Shown here: positions 51,243 to 61,197 of the stretch, piece after piece
Numbering within the stretch: the stretch's first letter is position 1
How the letters are laid out: each line of letters starts with the position of its first letter
Assembly: GCA_963666475.2 (NCBI GenBank)
Contig: CAXXJM010000001.1
Location: forward strand, 1,488,001-1,552,000
Direction: 5' to 3'
DNA length: 64,000 bases
DNA from: JBFHIZ01 sp963666475
GTDB taxonomy: Bacteria > Bacillota > Clostridia > Lachnospirales > Lachnospiraceae
Notes under the pieces: generated by a model
Seen by the model: only the letters and a program-made list of their open reading frames with translations
Told to the model about the DNA's origin: nothing
Databases searched by the model: none
Translations under genes and position numbers: made by a program

Positions 51243-52457
51243 TTACATGTTCATTAAACTCAAACTTACAATCTCTTGCTCGAGCTTTACATTATTATTC
51301 AACAAATACTGAATCACATCCGTATATATTCCAATATCTTGTAATTCCTGAAGTCTGATTCTATCATTATCAGTAAGTTTATGTAAACAAGTAGCATACT
51401 CTTTATTTTGCAACTCGTTAACAGACATGCTATACAATGCAAAATCAACCCCTGTTATTTCACATAAATTATGATGAATCCAAAATCCTCCTGCATCAAT
51501 ATCTCCAAAATGAAAATAGCTGACTTTCTCATTAGTCCTATGTATCATCTTAATAAAATCCCGTTGGTATCTATTAGCATATCCACCAAGATAAAATGTA
51601 ACAACATTATCCTTATGATATCTGTTATATGAGGTACGATTTTCTATTGTCATAAACTTCGTTGTATTTAGTTTAATCGATTGAATATCAGCCAAATCTG
51701 ATACCAAAAATTCCACTCCTCCTGAAAACCCACTAATATCAACTTCTTTTCCTGATAGATTAATTATCGCCTTACCTTTGATACAAATTTTCTGAGGCTC
51801 CTTTGATATATGATAATCTAAAAGGATTTCATCTAACATTTCGTCATTGTTACAGTTTCTATTTAAATGTTTGCGAATCAAATTGCATATAGGCTGTAAC
51901 GTATTATTTTCAAAAAACTTAGAATCTCCATAAACTTTCATTGATACTTCTCTTATATATAAGTCTTCTTGATTCTTTTCAATAAAGGCTAATACCATTA
52001 AAATATCATCTAGCTCATTAATATTCTGTGGAACTTTTCGCTTGTTAATGTAATCTTTCAATTTTTCACATTCTTTTTCACATATAATCGAGGCACCTTG
52101 ATATTTTTTGACCAAATTTTGAATCTTTTCAATTTGCTTATCTTTTGATATATAACCATATCTATCCATTAAATAATGCTCAATATCTTGTATTCTTTTA
52201 TCTACTAGATAGATACATTGAATCTGTGTCCCAAAGTTTTCTTTATCACTATTAACAAAACCCAATATCGATAGATTTTTTACTGTCTTATTAAGTTTTG
52301 ATATTGCTTCAAAATCACCATCGTTTGCATTATACTTCTTATATAATTTTTCAGGTTTTACTTGTGTTCGCCTATTTGTTTTATTCTCTCCTGAATCCTT
52401 CTTACTTTTTCGATAATTTTCAACTAAATATATTAAAATTTTTTCTTCATATTCCAA
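51243..52457 (-). CDS. jetD: Wadjet protein JetD (TOPRIM nuclease subunit)
   Basis: 404 residues from a TTG start with GGAG 7 bases upstream. The C-terminal third contains the TOPRIM-type segment SYFHFGDIDAGGFWIHHNL near residues 310-330, with acidic residues that would bind metal, and VTFYLGGYANRYQRDFI before it. In Wadjet systems JetD is the nuclease related to topoisomerase VI subunit A, which cleaves small circular plasmid DNA after JetABC has extruded it. It is the last gene of the jetA-B-C-D operon, 2 bases after jetC. Confidence 0.9.
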   Translation of the reverse strand: MEYEEKILIYLVENYRKSKKDSGENKTNRRTQVKPEKLYKKYNANDGDFEAISKLNKTVKNLSILGFVNSDKENFGTQIQCIYLVDKRIQDIEHYLMDRYGYISKDKQIEKIQNLVKKYQGASIICEKECEKLKDYINKRKVPQNINELDDILMVLAFIEKNQEDLYIREVSMKVYGDSKFFENNTLQPICNLIRKHLNRNCNNDEMLDEILLDYHISKEPQKICIKGKAIINLSGKEVDISGFSGGVEFLVSDLADIQSIKLNTTKFMTIENRTSYNRYHKDNVVTFYLGGYANRYQRDFIKMIHRTNEKVSYFHFGDIDAGGFWIHHNLCEITGVDFALYSMSVNELQNKEYATCLHKLTDNDRIRLQELQDIGIYTDVIQYLLNNNVKLEQEIVSLSLMNM

Positions 52458-52459
52458 AT

Positions 52460-55400
52460 TTATACTCCTTTATGCATCTCTACAATTCCTATTTCCATAA
52501 GATCTGACTGTGTTCGAAGTACTGGTAGAATAACCCCACATTCATTTCCTATAAGTTCCGTTTTATCTGGTGCACAAAAAATCATTTGCAAATTCTGTTC
52601 CTTCATAAATCCAAGCATAATTTTTACATTTGTCGGGTCCATTTTTGCAAATGGTTCATCAATAAAAACAAGTCTTGTGGAACTGTTTTTATCATTATAA
52701 ATCATAAGCAATGCCGACAGCAAAATCAACATATATGGTATCTGAACCTCTGCTCCCGAATTGTACCCAGACTGCTTTGAAAGTTTAGCTTTTGTAAGGA
52801 TATCATTCGTCAAAAGAATCTCATATGTCATATAATTACGGTAGTCTGCATAGTTGTCTATTTGCTCCTTATCATTACTAGCAATAATACGAGTGATAAT
52901 CTTTTCTATTCCTTTCTCAAGCTCGTCGCCCTTTTCATCGGAATATTCTGTCATTGCTTCAAATGTCCTTTGTCCAGATATAGTCCCAAGTTCTTCCCGT
53001 TCTTTTAAATATTTTGCATACTCTAGTATTTTATCATAATCTGTTCCGTCCTTTACGTACTTTACATCAAACTCATAATTTGATTTAAACTTCAAACAAG
53101 CTAATTCTGCATTTATGAGTTTTAAATCACTCCTTGCAGTTTCACAAGACTTTAGTACCGTAAGCACAAATTCATTTTTAAAGATTTCCTCATAACGTTT
53201 TGTCTGTTCCGTCAACTGCGCCTGTATCGCTTGCCTATCATCCATCCAAATTCTTGATTTTCTTGTTTGATAATCCGCTATGGAATTATCTGTCATTGGA
53301 AGTTGATTACCACTAGTTCTAGAAGCGTTATATGCAGCTTGCCCACCTCTTAAATTTTCACCAGCTTCCTTTAACCTGTTTTCAGCACGTCTTCTATCTT
53401 TCAAAACTCCACCTTGTCCAGTTTTTTCATTTGTAATAAATTTTTTATAGTCTTCTATTGCCTTTGCAAAAACAACTGAATTTGAAATCTGTAAATTTTT
53501 CAAATCCTCCTGGACAATCTTAATTTCATTGTCGGCTTTTTCATGTTCATCTTGATTAGTTTCATACATATATTGCATTTTAAATTTATCATTACGTACA
53601 GACTCTCTTTCCAAGTCTACATTATCAAGATCATGTGCAAGCTCACCTACTTTTTGTGCAAGCTCCATATATTCAGTATTGTTTTTCTGTGCTTCATTTA
53701 AAGCCTGTAGTTCCGCCTCCTTCTTTGATAGCTCAAGCAATGCATTGTCATATTCTTTACATGCATCATAATTATATTCTCTAAAAAAATGCCTCTCTGT
53801 TTCTAGATATAATTTTTTTGTTTTTTTACTAGAAAGTTGTTCCTGATATTCAACATATGTCTTTTTTAAAATTGTTAATTTTTTGACTGCCTTAATTCGG
53901 TTTAATTCAATTGTTTCCTGTCCCAAACAATAAAATCTAATTTTATCGAAACGAATGAAATAACTATCCATTGCAACTGAAACTCTTCCTTCTTTCGACA
54001 TAGCATTTTCATAGTTTCTTACGTTTTCTATTGTGGTTGCATGGAATCGTCCTAACTGAAAATTAAAATACTGCTTTGCCACTGAATTCTTTACATTGAT
54101 ACAATGAACTACAGAATCTTCTTCTAGATTTATTTTTTTCTTCATTAAAAGTTTTGTATTAAACAAGTGAGCATCTTTATATTTAGACGCATTCAACACA
54201 TCATCTGCAATATTATAGTATTCTGGTTCTACAAGAATTGTATATCTTCTTCTTCCAAGGTATCCCTCAATAACATCTCTCCACTCTTCTTCTTTTAGAT
54301 CCAAAACATATTCGCAAGCAAACCTCGCCTCTGATTGTATCTTTTGCTTTTCAAATTCTCTATTTATCTCATTCTTTAAAGCAACATAATCTGGTATCTC
54401 TGAAAAAGTAGTTTTTTTTGCTTCACAGTCATCAATAATCTGTTGGCACTGAGCTTGTTCATATTGATTTTCCTTTACTAAATCATCAATTCTTATTATT
54501 TTTGCAAAGATCTCATCTTCATATGTTTTAATCTCTTTAAAAAAGGATTCAACGCTACCCTCTTTCTCTACTTTAGAAACATTATTTAATGTTAAAGAAG
54601 ATAAAATTCTCTGCTCCAATACTTTATGCTGTTCTTCTCCAAACCACGCAATTAATTCACTAACTCTTCTTTGGAAATCAAAAAGTTCCTCCCTTTCTAC
54701 TTTTAAACGCTCTTTTTCAGAATATGCTTTTTTCAAAGACTCCTCTGCCTCTACAATTGCCTTTGCGCAATTCATAGAATTTAAATTATCCTTAGCAGAG
54801 TTATAAGACTTTCTAACCTCTTTTTCTTTAATTGCTATAATTTCCATATTTTTCTCATCCTCTGCAATTTGCTTTGTTGCAATCGCCATGTTTTGAGAAG
54901 CTTTTTCCAATATTTTTTTGCTTTTTAAGAATCGCTTATAAAAAATCTTAACATCATCTGCTAATATTATATTTTTTGCTTTTTTTAGGTCATCAAACAA
55001 ATTAATAATATTCTCAAGTTCATTGATTTCATCATTAATAATTGTAAAATTAGTATTTAAAGTGTCAATATTGCTCTTTGCTGTCACAAGTTTTGAGAAA
55101 TCAATCTTCTTTTCTTCTAATACGCTCTCACGAATAAATTGATCAATCTTTGCATTAGGGTCATAAGACATAATGCTTCGTAATTTTCGCCTAAATGCCG
55201 CTAACTGCTGATCATTAAGACGTAAACCTGTCCTCTGCATAAATTTGGAAAGACCTTCCTTTGCATCCATCATCTTAAGACCATAAAGTTTCTGAACCTC
55301 AGAAGCGCTGTAAGAAAATGTTAGATCCTCCTGCATATATGTATGGTTAATATCGCATAATGTTTTATTTTCAATAACATATCTCTGAGTCTTAAATCCA

Positions 55401-55756
55401 TTACCAGAATCAGTATCAATAGCGGTGCCTAAAATGAATTTTTTCTGTAGCTCCTCTTCTTCCAACTCTAGAACAATATGTGTATGCACATTTGGCATCT
55501 TATCTGCTGGTCTCATAAATGTATTGGCTGTTGCATCAAGCAAGCCCCTAGTATATGAAGATACCGTTCTACTCCCTTTGTTTTCAGTTGACTTATTAAA
55601 TACTGTATCTCCATACAATGCATATTTAATTGCATCGAGCAAAACAGATTTCCCATTTCCATTTTTACCAGCAATTAGTGTGAAAAGATCAATCGGGACT
55701 GTAATTTGATTAAATCCATACCAATTAACCAATCGAATTTGTTTCAATTTTACCAT
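52460..55756 (-). CDS. jetC: Wadjet protein JetC (SMC/MukB-like ATPase)
   Basis: 1098 residues, normal for JetC. Walker A GKNGNGKS lies at residues 30-37; long heptad-rich coiled coils fill ~260-480 and ~650-850; near the C-terminus are the signature-like SGYNSGAEVQIPYML and Walker B LVFIDEPFAKMDPTN. It is the motor that forms DNA loops with JetA (kleisin) and JetB. GAGGAGG precedes the ATG. It overlaps the end of jetB by 7 bases, indicating translational coupling. Confidence 0.93.
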   Translation of the reverse strand: MVKLKQIRLVNWYGFNQITVPIDLFTLIAGKNGNGKSVLLDAIKYALYGDTVFNKSTENKGSRTVSSYTRGLLDATANTFMRPADKMPNVHTHIVLELEEEELQKKFILGTAIDTDSGNGFKTQRYVIENKTLCDINHTYMQEDLTFSYSASEVQKLYGLKMMDAKEGLSKFMQRTGLRLNDQQLAAFRRKLRSIMSYDPNAKIDQFIRESVLEEKKIDFSKLVTAKSNIDTLNTNFTIINDEINELENIINLFDDLKKAKNIILADDVKIFYKRFLKSKKILEKASQNMAIATKQIAEDEKNMEIIAIKEKEVRKSYNSAKDNLNSMNCAKAIVEAEESLKKAYSEKERLKVEREELFDFQRRVSELIAWFGEEQHKVLEQRILSSLTLNNVSKVEKEGSVESFFKEIKTYEDEIFAKIIRIDDLVKENQYEQAQCQQIIDDCEAKKTTFSEIPDYVALKNEINREFEKQKIQSEARFACEYVLDLKEEEWRDVIEGYLGRRRYTILVEPEYYNIADDVLNASKYKDAHLFNTKLLMKKKINLEEDSVVHCINVKNSVAKQYFNFQLGRFHATTIENVRNYENAMSKEGRVSVAMDSYFIRFDKIRFYCLGQETIELNRIKAVKKLTILKKTYVEYQEQLSSKKTKKLYLETERHFFREYNYDACKEYDNALLELSKKEAELQALNEAQKNNTEYMELAQKVGELAHDLDNVDLERESVRNDKFKMQYMYETNQDEHEKADNEIKIVQEDLKNLQISNSVVFAKAIEDYKKFITNEKTGQGGVLKDRRRAENRLKEAGENLRGGQAAYNASRTSGNQLPMTDNSIADYQTRKSRIWMDDRQAIQAQLTEQTKRYEEIFKNEFVLTVLKSCETARSDLKLINAELACLKFKSNYEFDVKYVKDGTDYDKILEYAKYLKEREELGTISGQRTFEAMTEYSDEKGDELEKGIEKIITRIIASNDKEQIDNYADYRNYMTYEILLTNDILTKAKLSKQSGYNSGAEVQIPYMLILLSALLMIYNDKNSSTRLVFIDEPFAKMDPTNVKIMLGFMKEQNLQMIFCAPDKTELIGNECGVILPVLRTQSDLMEIGIVEMHKGV

Positions 55757-56400
55757 TCCGCATCCTCCTCTTCATAATTTTCTGTATTTTCTATTTCTGC
55801 ATCTTCTTCAAAATAGTTATTCTTCATATATTGGTCTGTTACGGTTTGAAATTGTGCAATATCCCATCCAAACTGCAAAGACGGATATAAAGTAATTATT
55901 GCATCTTCTGATTCATCTTTAATGTCGTAATCAATCAAGTCATATTTCTTAAATAACTTCATAGCTGATGATAATTTTGACTTTGTATCAACGTCAACTT
56001 CATAAGCCTTTATTTTATCAATCAAATCTCCCCTCATTACAACATTCTCATCACTGTAACCTAGATTTTCAAGGTAAGCCTCCCACAATACAAGTAACAA
56101 ATGATATTGCTCAGTTGTAAACGAGAGTACATTTGCACGCTTTAACCCGACAGCTTCCTCATCAGCTTCATGTGGTTTAAGCATAGCAACTCTTACACTG
56201 TTATCAACTGAAACGTCAAACCCAATCATTCGAAGATAATCAGATATATCCTGTCTATTTGAATCTCTTGATATATATGCAAATAATTTTCCGTCTTTAT
56301 CGCCTACTATAAATGTTGAATCCAACAGCTTGCGAATGCAGCGTTTGAACAATATGTTATTTTCTTCTTTTATAGAAATATTTAATTTGATATCACTCAT
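55750..56400 (-). CDS. jetB: Wadjet protein JetB (DUF4194, KITE-like)
   Basis: 216 residues. The segment NILFKRCIRKLLDSTFIV, then YISRDSNRQDISDYLRMIGFD, matches the DUF4194/JetB type, a winged-helix dimer protein that binds the JetA kleisin. The C-terminus is acidic (EEDAEIENTENYEEEDAEW). It overlaps jetC and lies 3 bases after jetA. In type I systems JetB is of similar size. Confidence 0.88.
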   Translation of the reverse strand: MSDIKLNISIKEENNILFKRCIRKLLDSTFIVGDKDGKLFAYISRDSNRQDISDYLRMIGFDVSVDNSVRVAMLKPHEADEEAVGLKRANVLSFTTEQYHLLLVLWEAYLENLGYSDENVVMRGDLIDKIKAYEVDVDTKSKLSSAMKLFKKYDLIDYDIKDESEDAIITLYPSLQFGWDIAQFQTVTDQYMKNNYFEEDAEIENTENYEEEDAEW

Positions 56401-56403
56401 TTA

Positions 56404-57828
56404 TTATTTCTTCCTTTTTATTTTGACATTACTAATCGTTGCAATTTCCGTTTCAATTGTTCCTTCCATAAATTCCACCTCATATGGAAATTCTAAACTA
56501 CCAGAATATATTATACTAGCAGCCACCATTATGGCATCATCCCTAGTCTTTATTAACGTTTCATCTGGTATTATGCTATCCTTATCCCCAAATACATTTT
56601 CAAAATAATTTTTAGCCTGTTTTACTCCATAACGATCTGGATATTCATATAAAAGTTCTTTTGTAAGTCTTGCCTTATCTTCGTCTGATAAAGTCCCAGT
56701 AATAATTGCACTGCTCTTTGTATTTGGTTTACGTTTTTTTCTCCGCTCAATCGACTTCCTTCCGACATATTTATAGGATCTCATAGCAGAACACTTGGAA
56801 ATTTTTTCAAACACTTCAACTCTTTCATCTTGATCCAAATCCTTAATACTCATCAACAAATCATTTAAGTATGTCTGCATATTAACATTATTGCTCAAAA
56901 CCATAAGTATTCTGGTTGAATAAAGACTATAATAATTGTTAATTTTCTTATCTATATAATCCATTTCTTTAACATAGTCATAACTAATAAAACTTCTAAT
57001 TTCTGCCAGCTGGTTGTCTACAGTTTCACGAGCTATCACTTCATCTGTATTATAAAAACTCTGATATTCTTTAATCATATTATCATACACATCAGTTTTT
57101 ATTATTTTTCTTAGCATTTTTTCAATTTCTTCAATATATCCAGGAATCAAACCATCTTTTTTTATAAAAAAATAATCATTAAAAAAGTTTTCCAACATCT
57201 CATCTCTAATTAAAAACTGACCCAACTCATTCGTTTCAGTCATTTTAATTATCATACGCATTATAGAACGAATACTATCTTTAAGAATCAATAGTTCATT
57301 TTTCAAATCAGCAACATTATCAACTACTGGAACTAATATATTGGAATACGGTCGATACGTTCTTCCATGGTCTGTAATATATACTGAACTCAATATGTCA
57401 TAAATTGAAAAAATGTGATTTGTCAATACCGCTCTATTATCACGATTAAATATCCTCTCAATGGCATCAATCATTTTACGGCAATATGGAGTAACAGTAG
57501 CAATATTATCTCCATTTCTACCTATTTCTCTTTCAGAAATCCAGCCACAATGTCTAAAATATCTAAGAATCGAACTTACATTTTCCGTTTCTGATTTTTT
57601 ACTACTAATATTATCGTCCATATTATTTGATGCAGTTTCATCTTCTACTGCATATGTACAGTTTCTAAAGTAAAGAACTAATGTATCTCTAGCATCTGTT
57701 TCATAAAGAATAGGTATTGATTTTGACTTTTCTATAAGAATCACAATACACTCATAATATATTCTTTTATTCTTACAACAAAGTGGATTAAAAAAACAAT
57801 CATATTCGATTTTATCAAAAAGTATCAT
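56404..57828 (-). CDS. jetA: Wadjet protein JetA (kleisin-like, DUF5716 type)
   Basis: 474 residues. FDKIEYDCFFNPLCCKNKRIY in parts at the N-terminus, then HIFSIYDILSSVYITD and the late PNTKSSAIITGTLSDEDKARL resemble the DUF5716 JetA type of the type III Wadjet class. JetA would link the JetC heads and carry JetB. It is the first gene of the operon. AGAGGTG precedes the ATG. The 270-base gap upstream (57829-58098) is AT-rich and must hold the promoter. The subtype call rests on memory of family patterns. Confidence 0.85.
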   Translation of the reverse strand: MILFDKIEYDCFFNPLCCKNKRIYYECIVILIEKSKSIPILYETDARDTLVLYFRNCTYAVEDETASNNMDDNISSKKSETENVSSILRYFRHCGWISEREIGRNGDNIATVTPYCRKMIDAIERIFNRDNRAVLTNHIFSIYDILSSVYITDHGRTYRPYSNILVPVVDNVADLKNELLILKDSIRSIMRMIIKMTETNELGQFLIRDEMLENFFNDYFFIKKDGLIPGYIEEIEKMLRKIIKTDVYDNMIKEYQSFYNTDEVIARETVDNQLAEIRSFISYDYVKEMDYIDKKINNYYSLYSTRILMVLSNNVNMQTYLNDLLMSIKDLDQDERVEVFEKISKCSAMRSYKYVGRKSIERRKKRKPNTKSSAIITGTLSDEDKARLTKELLYEYPDRYGVKQAKNYFENVFGDKDSIIPDETLIKTRDDAIMVAASIIYSGSLEFPYEVEFMEGTIETEIATISNVKIKRKK

Positions 57829-58098
57829 CTCACACCTCTTTTACATTATTTTTAACACTTGCGTTTTAAATCATTTAATAATAATATCTCATATTTCGTT
57901 GTATATAATAAAAATAGCACTTGGTTTGTCCCATAAACCGTACTATCGCATAAAACTCTCTAAATATAAATCCATATTATCACTTCTTTTTATTCCTATT
58001 GATAATTTCTATTATATTTACCAATAATGAATTGCGATTGCCTATTCTTCTATTACAAAGTTTCATTTTTTAATTTTTAAATGTATGTAAACCATTAC

Positions 58099-58842
58099 TT
58101 ATAAGTAAATTTCACTAAGCATTTCTAGTGCCTTGTCCTTGTTATATGGAAGTCCAAGTGAGGACAAGTTAACCATGTCATCTTTCATAGAGTCAATAAA
58201 TGCCAAAATATCATTTCTTATTATCCCATTCGTTTTAATATGTACCCCATTCTCAACAATCATCAATAAACGAAAAACATCATTTTTATGCTTCTTAATA
58301 TTTTTATCATCTACGTGTTCACCTGACTGCTTTCTTCCGTTCAGATCAATCCAGGCAAACATTTTAAATGGAATTAAATATTCACTTTTCAAAACACTAA
58401 TCCCTGCTATAACAATACGTCCTTCCAGCATAAAATTATAATATTCATCATTAAGAAGAATTGCTGATAAGCTAGAAGTATTTTCATCTATATGAATCGG
58501 AATGATTCCTTCATCTACTTCAAGACGATATCCCGGCATTCTTGAAAATAATTCAATCTGTACCGGATAACCTAGATTTGGATCTGTAAATCTGTAAAAA
58601 TGCATATCCGGATTATTCTTCCATCCGCACCTATATCCACCTTCCTTAATATATTCCCAAAAAAGTGAAGCAAAGTCTTGGTATCTGTCTTCGAGGATTA
58701 GAATCATATCTATATCTTTCGTTGCACGAAAATCCTGGTCTGCCTCAGCCATAAGGATATCACACGCTGTCCCTCCGATTATTGTATAACAATCCGTATA
58801 GTCCTTAAATTTTTCTTTAAATGATTCGATTCCTGTTACCAT
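58099..58842 (-). CDS. Nucleotidyltransferase, AbiEii-like toxin candidate
   Basis: 247 residues. IIGGTACDILMAEADQDFRA followed by TKDIDMILIL gives the GG(S/T)...DxD nucleotidyltransferase motif near residues 22-50. The rest is helical, with FKMFAWIDLNGRKQSGE after it, where the Lys is typical of the AbiEii/DUF1814 kind. Such proteins act as toxins that modify tRNA or other RNA in type IV toxin-antitoxin systems. Its start overlaps the regulator gene by 7 bases. AGAGGAA precedes the ATG. Toxicity is inferred. Confidence 0.75.
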   Translation of the reverse strand: MVTGIESFKEKFKDYTDCYTIIGGTACDILMAEADQDFRATKDIDMILILEDRYQDFASLFWEYIKEGGYRCGWKNNPDMHFYRFTDPNLGYPVQIELFSRMPGYRLEVDEGIIPIHIDENTSSLSAILLNDEYYNFMLEGRIVIAGISVLKSEYLIPFKMFAWIDLNGRKQSGEHVDDKNIKKHKNDVFRLLMIVENGVHIKTNGIIRNDILAFIDSMKDDMVNLSSLGLPYNKDKALEMLSEIYL

Positions 58843-59798
58843 TTTATTTCCTCTAAAAATTCATCTATCTGAATTTCTATTCTTTCATCTTCATTATTCT
58901 CAAAGCTGCATATAAGCGAAATAGGATCAACAAATTCTCTTTTTGAAAAAAGATGGGGATTGTATTTCCATAGTTGTACTTTTATAAGATTATTATTATC
59001 TTCCCATTGTGCATCCACTATCGAAACATCTTTTATTCCTTTTGTACCTTTATATATAGCATATTCAGATATAGAAGGAATATTTAACATGGTTTGTTCT
59101 GCTAATGCTGTTTCTCCAGCTTTCAACATTGATTGGGTTATCTGTGATTTATCAACTACAATTTCTTTTTGAATTGGATTAATTAAAAACGGTTTTGCTA
59201 GCTCGTAGAGTTTTCTTCCTTGTTCAACACATCTGATATAAATCTCTCTGCCCTGTTTTTCTTGAGTTGTTAATTTCATTTCTATCAGCTGATCTGTTGC
59301 TCTAGTCAAGGATGTCCTTGTTAATCCGACTTCATCTGCCACAACGCTTTTCATTATTGAATTTTTACTTTTATTGTATAAAAGATATAAAAATACTTGT
59401 TGAGTTGCTGGCATCATTTTATCCACTTTAATATTTTTTTTCTCATAAAATTTATTGAGAAAAAGCATACCCAAAAATGGAATATACAGTTGTTCTGGTA
59501 AGGCAACAAATGGAATATTAGCTTTTACCAAAGCATTTCTTTGTATCAAAGTCATCTCCTCAAAAAAGAATACCACATCCAAATGTGTCGCTTCATAATA
59601 TTTTTGCAATTGTTTTTTAATCGCAGGAACTCCATACTTCTCTTCTTTTTTGATTTCAACTACAATAAAAACATGATGATTCACTTCATATTTCCTTATT
59701 ACTCGAGCTGAACTCATATAGATAGGTAATCCTTGTATTTTTTCCATATTTAATTCTTTTGCTTCTAATCCAAAATATTTTTCCAAATCTAATTTCAT
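58836..59798 (-). CDS. Winged-helix regulator, AbiEi-like antitoxin candidate
   Basis: 320 residues. The middle (~150-210) is a MarR-type winged helix: QVFLYLLYNKSKNSIMKSVV, ADEVGLTRTSLTRATDQLI, EKQGREIYIRCVEQG. The N-terminal ~140 residues look like a nuclease-like or sensing domain (VNHHVFIVVEIKKEEKYG). The C-terminal part has an antitoxin-like region (TMLNIPSISEYAIYKG). It precedes and overlaps the nucleotidyltransferase gene as in AbiE systems. The operator repeats at 59810-59870 suggest autoregulation. Confidence 0.75.
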   Translation of the reverse strand: MKLDLEKYFGLEAKELNMEKIQGLPIYMSSARVIRKYEVNHHVFIVVEIKKEEKYGVPAIKKQLQKYYEATHLDVVFFFEEMTLIQRNALVKANIPFVALPEQLYIPFLGMLFLNKFYEKKNIKVDKMMPATQQVFLYLLYNKSKNSIMKSVVADEVGLTRTSLTRATDQLIEMKLTTQEKQGREIYIRCVEQGRKLYELAKPFLINPIQKEIVVDKSQITQSMLKAGETALAEQTMLNIPSISEYAIYKGTKGIKDVSIVDAQWEDNNNLIKVQLWKYNPHLFSKREFVDPISLICSFENNEDERIEIQIDEFLEEIKW

Positions 59799-59809
59799 TT
59801 CATCACCTC

Positions 59810-59870
59810 AATAACATTTATTTTTATATAATAACATTATTTATGTTATTGTTCAATATTTTGTGTTATT
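59810..59870. promoter_or_regulatory. Nested dyad operator of the AbiE-like operon
   Basis: AATAACAT at 59810-59817 and 59830-59837, and ATGTTATT/GTGTTATT at 59843-59850 and 59863-59870, are mirror-placed about 59840. Copies of each orientation are 20 bp apart, two helical turns. The array ends 12 bases before the regulator's ATG (minus strand). It is a likely autoregulatory operator. Confidence 0.7.
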
Positions 59871-59915
59871 ATCAGAAGCAATCGTAATCCTTTTATGATT
59901 TTTTCCATATATTTC

Positions 59916-60089
59916 TTAATTTAATAATCTTACTTCCTTATATACTTCGTCGTTTTTAATACCATTAATAAACGCAATACTTGTTCCCGCTTTACTGTCA
60001 TGCTTCGTTTTAATCTCCATAATAACTTCATAGTCATTTGGAATATTTTCTAGAATTGCTTTTAATTCTCCTACTGAAATACTGCTCAA
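59916..60089 (-). CDS. Small 57-residue protein of mobile-element type
   Basis: A reading frame of 57 residues begins at a TTG (60089) with GGGAGG 7 bases before it, and ends at 59916. It reads SSISVGELKAILENIPNDYE, then EVIMEIKTKHDSKAG and INGIKNDEVYKEV, a composition typical of small conserved proteins on conjugative elements. It is not among ATG-started frames because of its TTG start. The function is unknown. Confidence 0.55.
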   Translation of the reverse strand: MSSISVGELKAILENIPNDYEVIMEIKTKHDSKAGTSIAFINGIKNDEVYKEVRLLN

Positions 60090-60248
60090 TTAATTCCCTC
60101 CCTTCATAATATTTCCTTCAAAATCTTATAATCCCAAAAGTTTATCTTGTTTGCGCAATTATCCAATTAAATTTTTGTACAAGATCTGCTGATATGCTCT
60201 CAATATTTGTTACACTATTTTTTGACACTTATCGCTCATAGACCCTAC

Positions 60249-60284
60249 TTTAGTCAGATAAATCATACATTTTATCTGACTAAA
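60249..60284. terminator. 14-bp perfect inverted repeat downstream of repA
   Basis: TTTAGTCAGATAAA (60249-60262) and TTTATCTGACTAAA (60271-60284) pair perfectly around an 8-base loop, 32 bases after the repA stop. The downstream T-run is weak, so it may be a terminator or an element of the replicon such as a binding site. Confidence 0.55.
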
Positions 60285-60315
60285 ATTTAAAAACATATTT
60301 TATTCAAGCATGTTA

Positions 60316-61155
60316 TCACACAAACTGTGGCATATCGTAATTTACCTCCGCCTGATAGAAACTTGAAATAGTACTTCCAGAATTAAACAATGCTGTCTGC
60401 AAATAGCTCTTGATATTTCTGACCTTTGTAGTGTTCTTATCCATACAGTCCATTACATACTCAACATGAGAGAAGTTTAACTTCAAGAATTTTGATTTAA
60501 CTAATGCAGTCGGGTATTCGCCTCCAGCAATATGTATACTCTCCCCCTTGAACAGAACTATCTCCAGTATCAAGTCATAAATACCCCGTATCTTGTCCTC
60601 TTCATAGGGATGTCTTTCAAACAAACAATCCAGTTCAATATTTTCTCTGATAATCTCAGAATATGCCTGCATCACATCAATCTCTTTTTTGATAGATAGG
60701 ATATGATTATTATATATATTATTAATATAATTATTCTCTTTATTACTTGGGTTTCCGCCAGTTACCATGACAGGTGTATCATATGCACCTGGTGAAGTGT
60801 CTTGTGTACACTTATCGTGGTGTACTTCAGTAACCTCATGTGGTGTATATAGGGAACTTCTATTGTTCTTTATTATCTCTTCTTTCATGCAGCTGATCAC
60901 CTTTTTCTTGCAGCACCCTGTATCTTCCACAATGTCTGCAATACTATAAATGATATAAGTCTTTCCATCATCATCCATCCAATGATTCTTGATAGACAAT
61001 CCAACTCGTTCCAATAGCATCCCATAAATTGCTTTGGCTTCGAATGTAATATCTCTAAAGTATTCACTTTTATATAATGCTTTGGGTGTACGATAGAACT
61101 GGTCCATCGCTACATCCTGCCCATAAAAATAATTCACAATCAATCTTTCGCTCAT
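60316..61155 (-). CDS. repA: Replication initiator protein A-like, internal deletion in winged helix
   Basis: 279 residues. The N-terminus (DQFYRTPKALYKSEYFRDI, YGMLLERVGLSIKNHW, YSIADIVEDTGCCKKKVI) is the RepA_N-type initiator. Where relatives continue through the wing (ELxxxGLxEKKRRGLGxPN...LYV), this protein jumps from SCMKEE to IIKNNRSSLYTPHEVTEV at residues ~91-96 (near 60880). About 30 residues are missing in frame. The C-terminal helical part (YEEDKIRGIYDLILEIV) is present. AAGGAGG precedes the ATG. It may be defective in DNA binding. Confidence 0.8.
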   Translation of the reverse strand: MSERLIVNYFYGQDVAMDQFYRTPKALYKSEYFRDITFEAKAIYGMLLERVGLSIKNHWMDDDGKTYIIYSIADIVEDTGCCKKKVISCMKEEIIKNNRSSLYTPHEVTEVHHDKCTQDTSPGAYDTPVMVTGGNPSNKENNYINNIYNNHILSIKKEIDVMQAYSEIIRENIELDCLFERHPYEEDKIRGIYDLILEIVLFKGESIHIAGGEYPTALVKSKFLKLNFSHVEYVMDCMDKNTTKVRNIKSYLQTALFNSGSTISSFYQAEVNYDMPQFV

Positions 61156-61197
61156 TTCTATATCCTCCTTTCCCTGCTTTATTCATAAGTCCCATTT

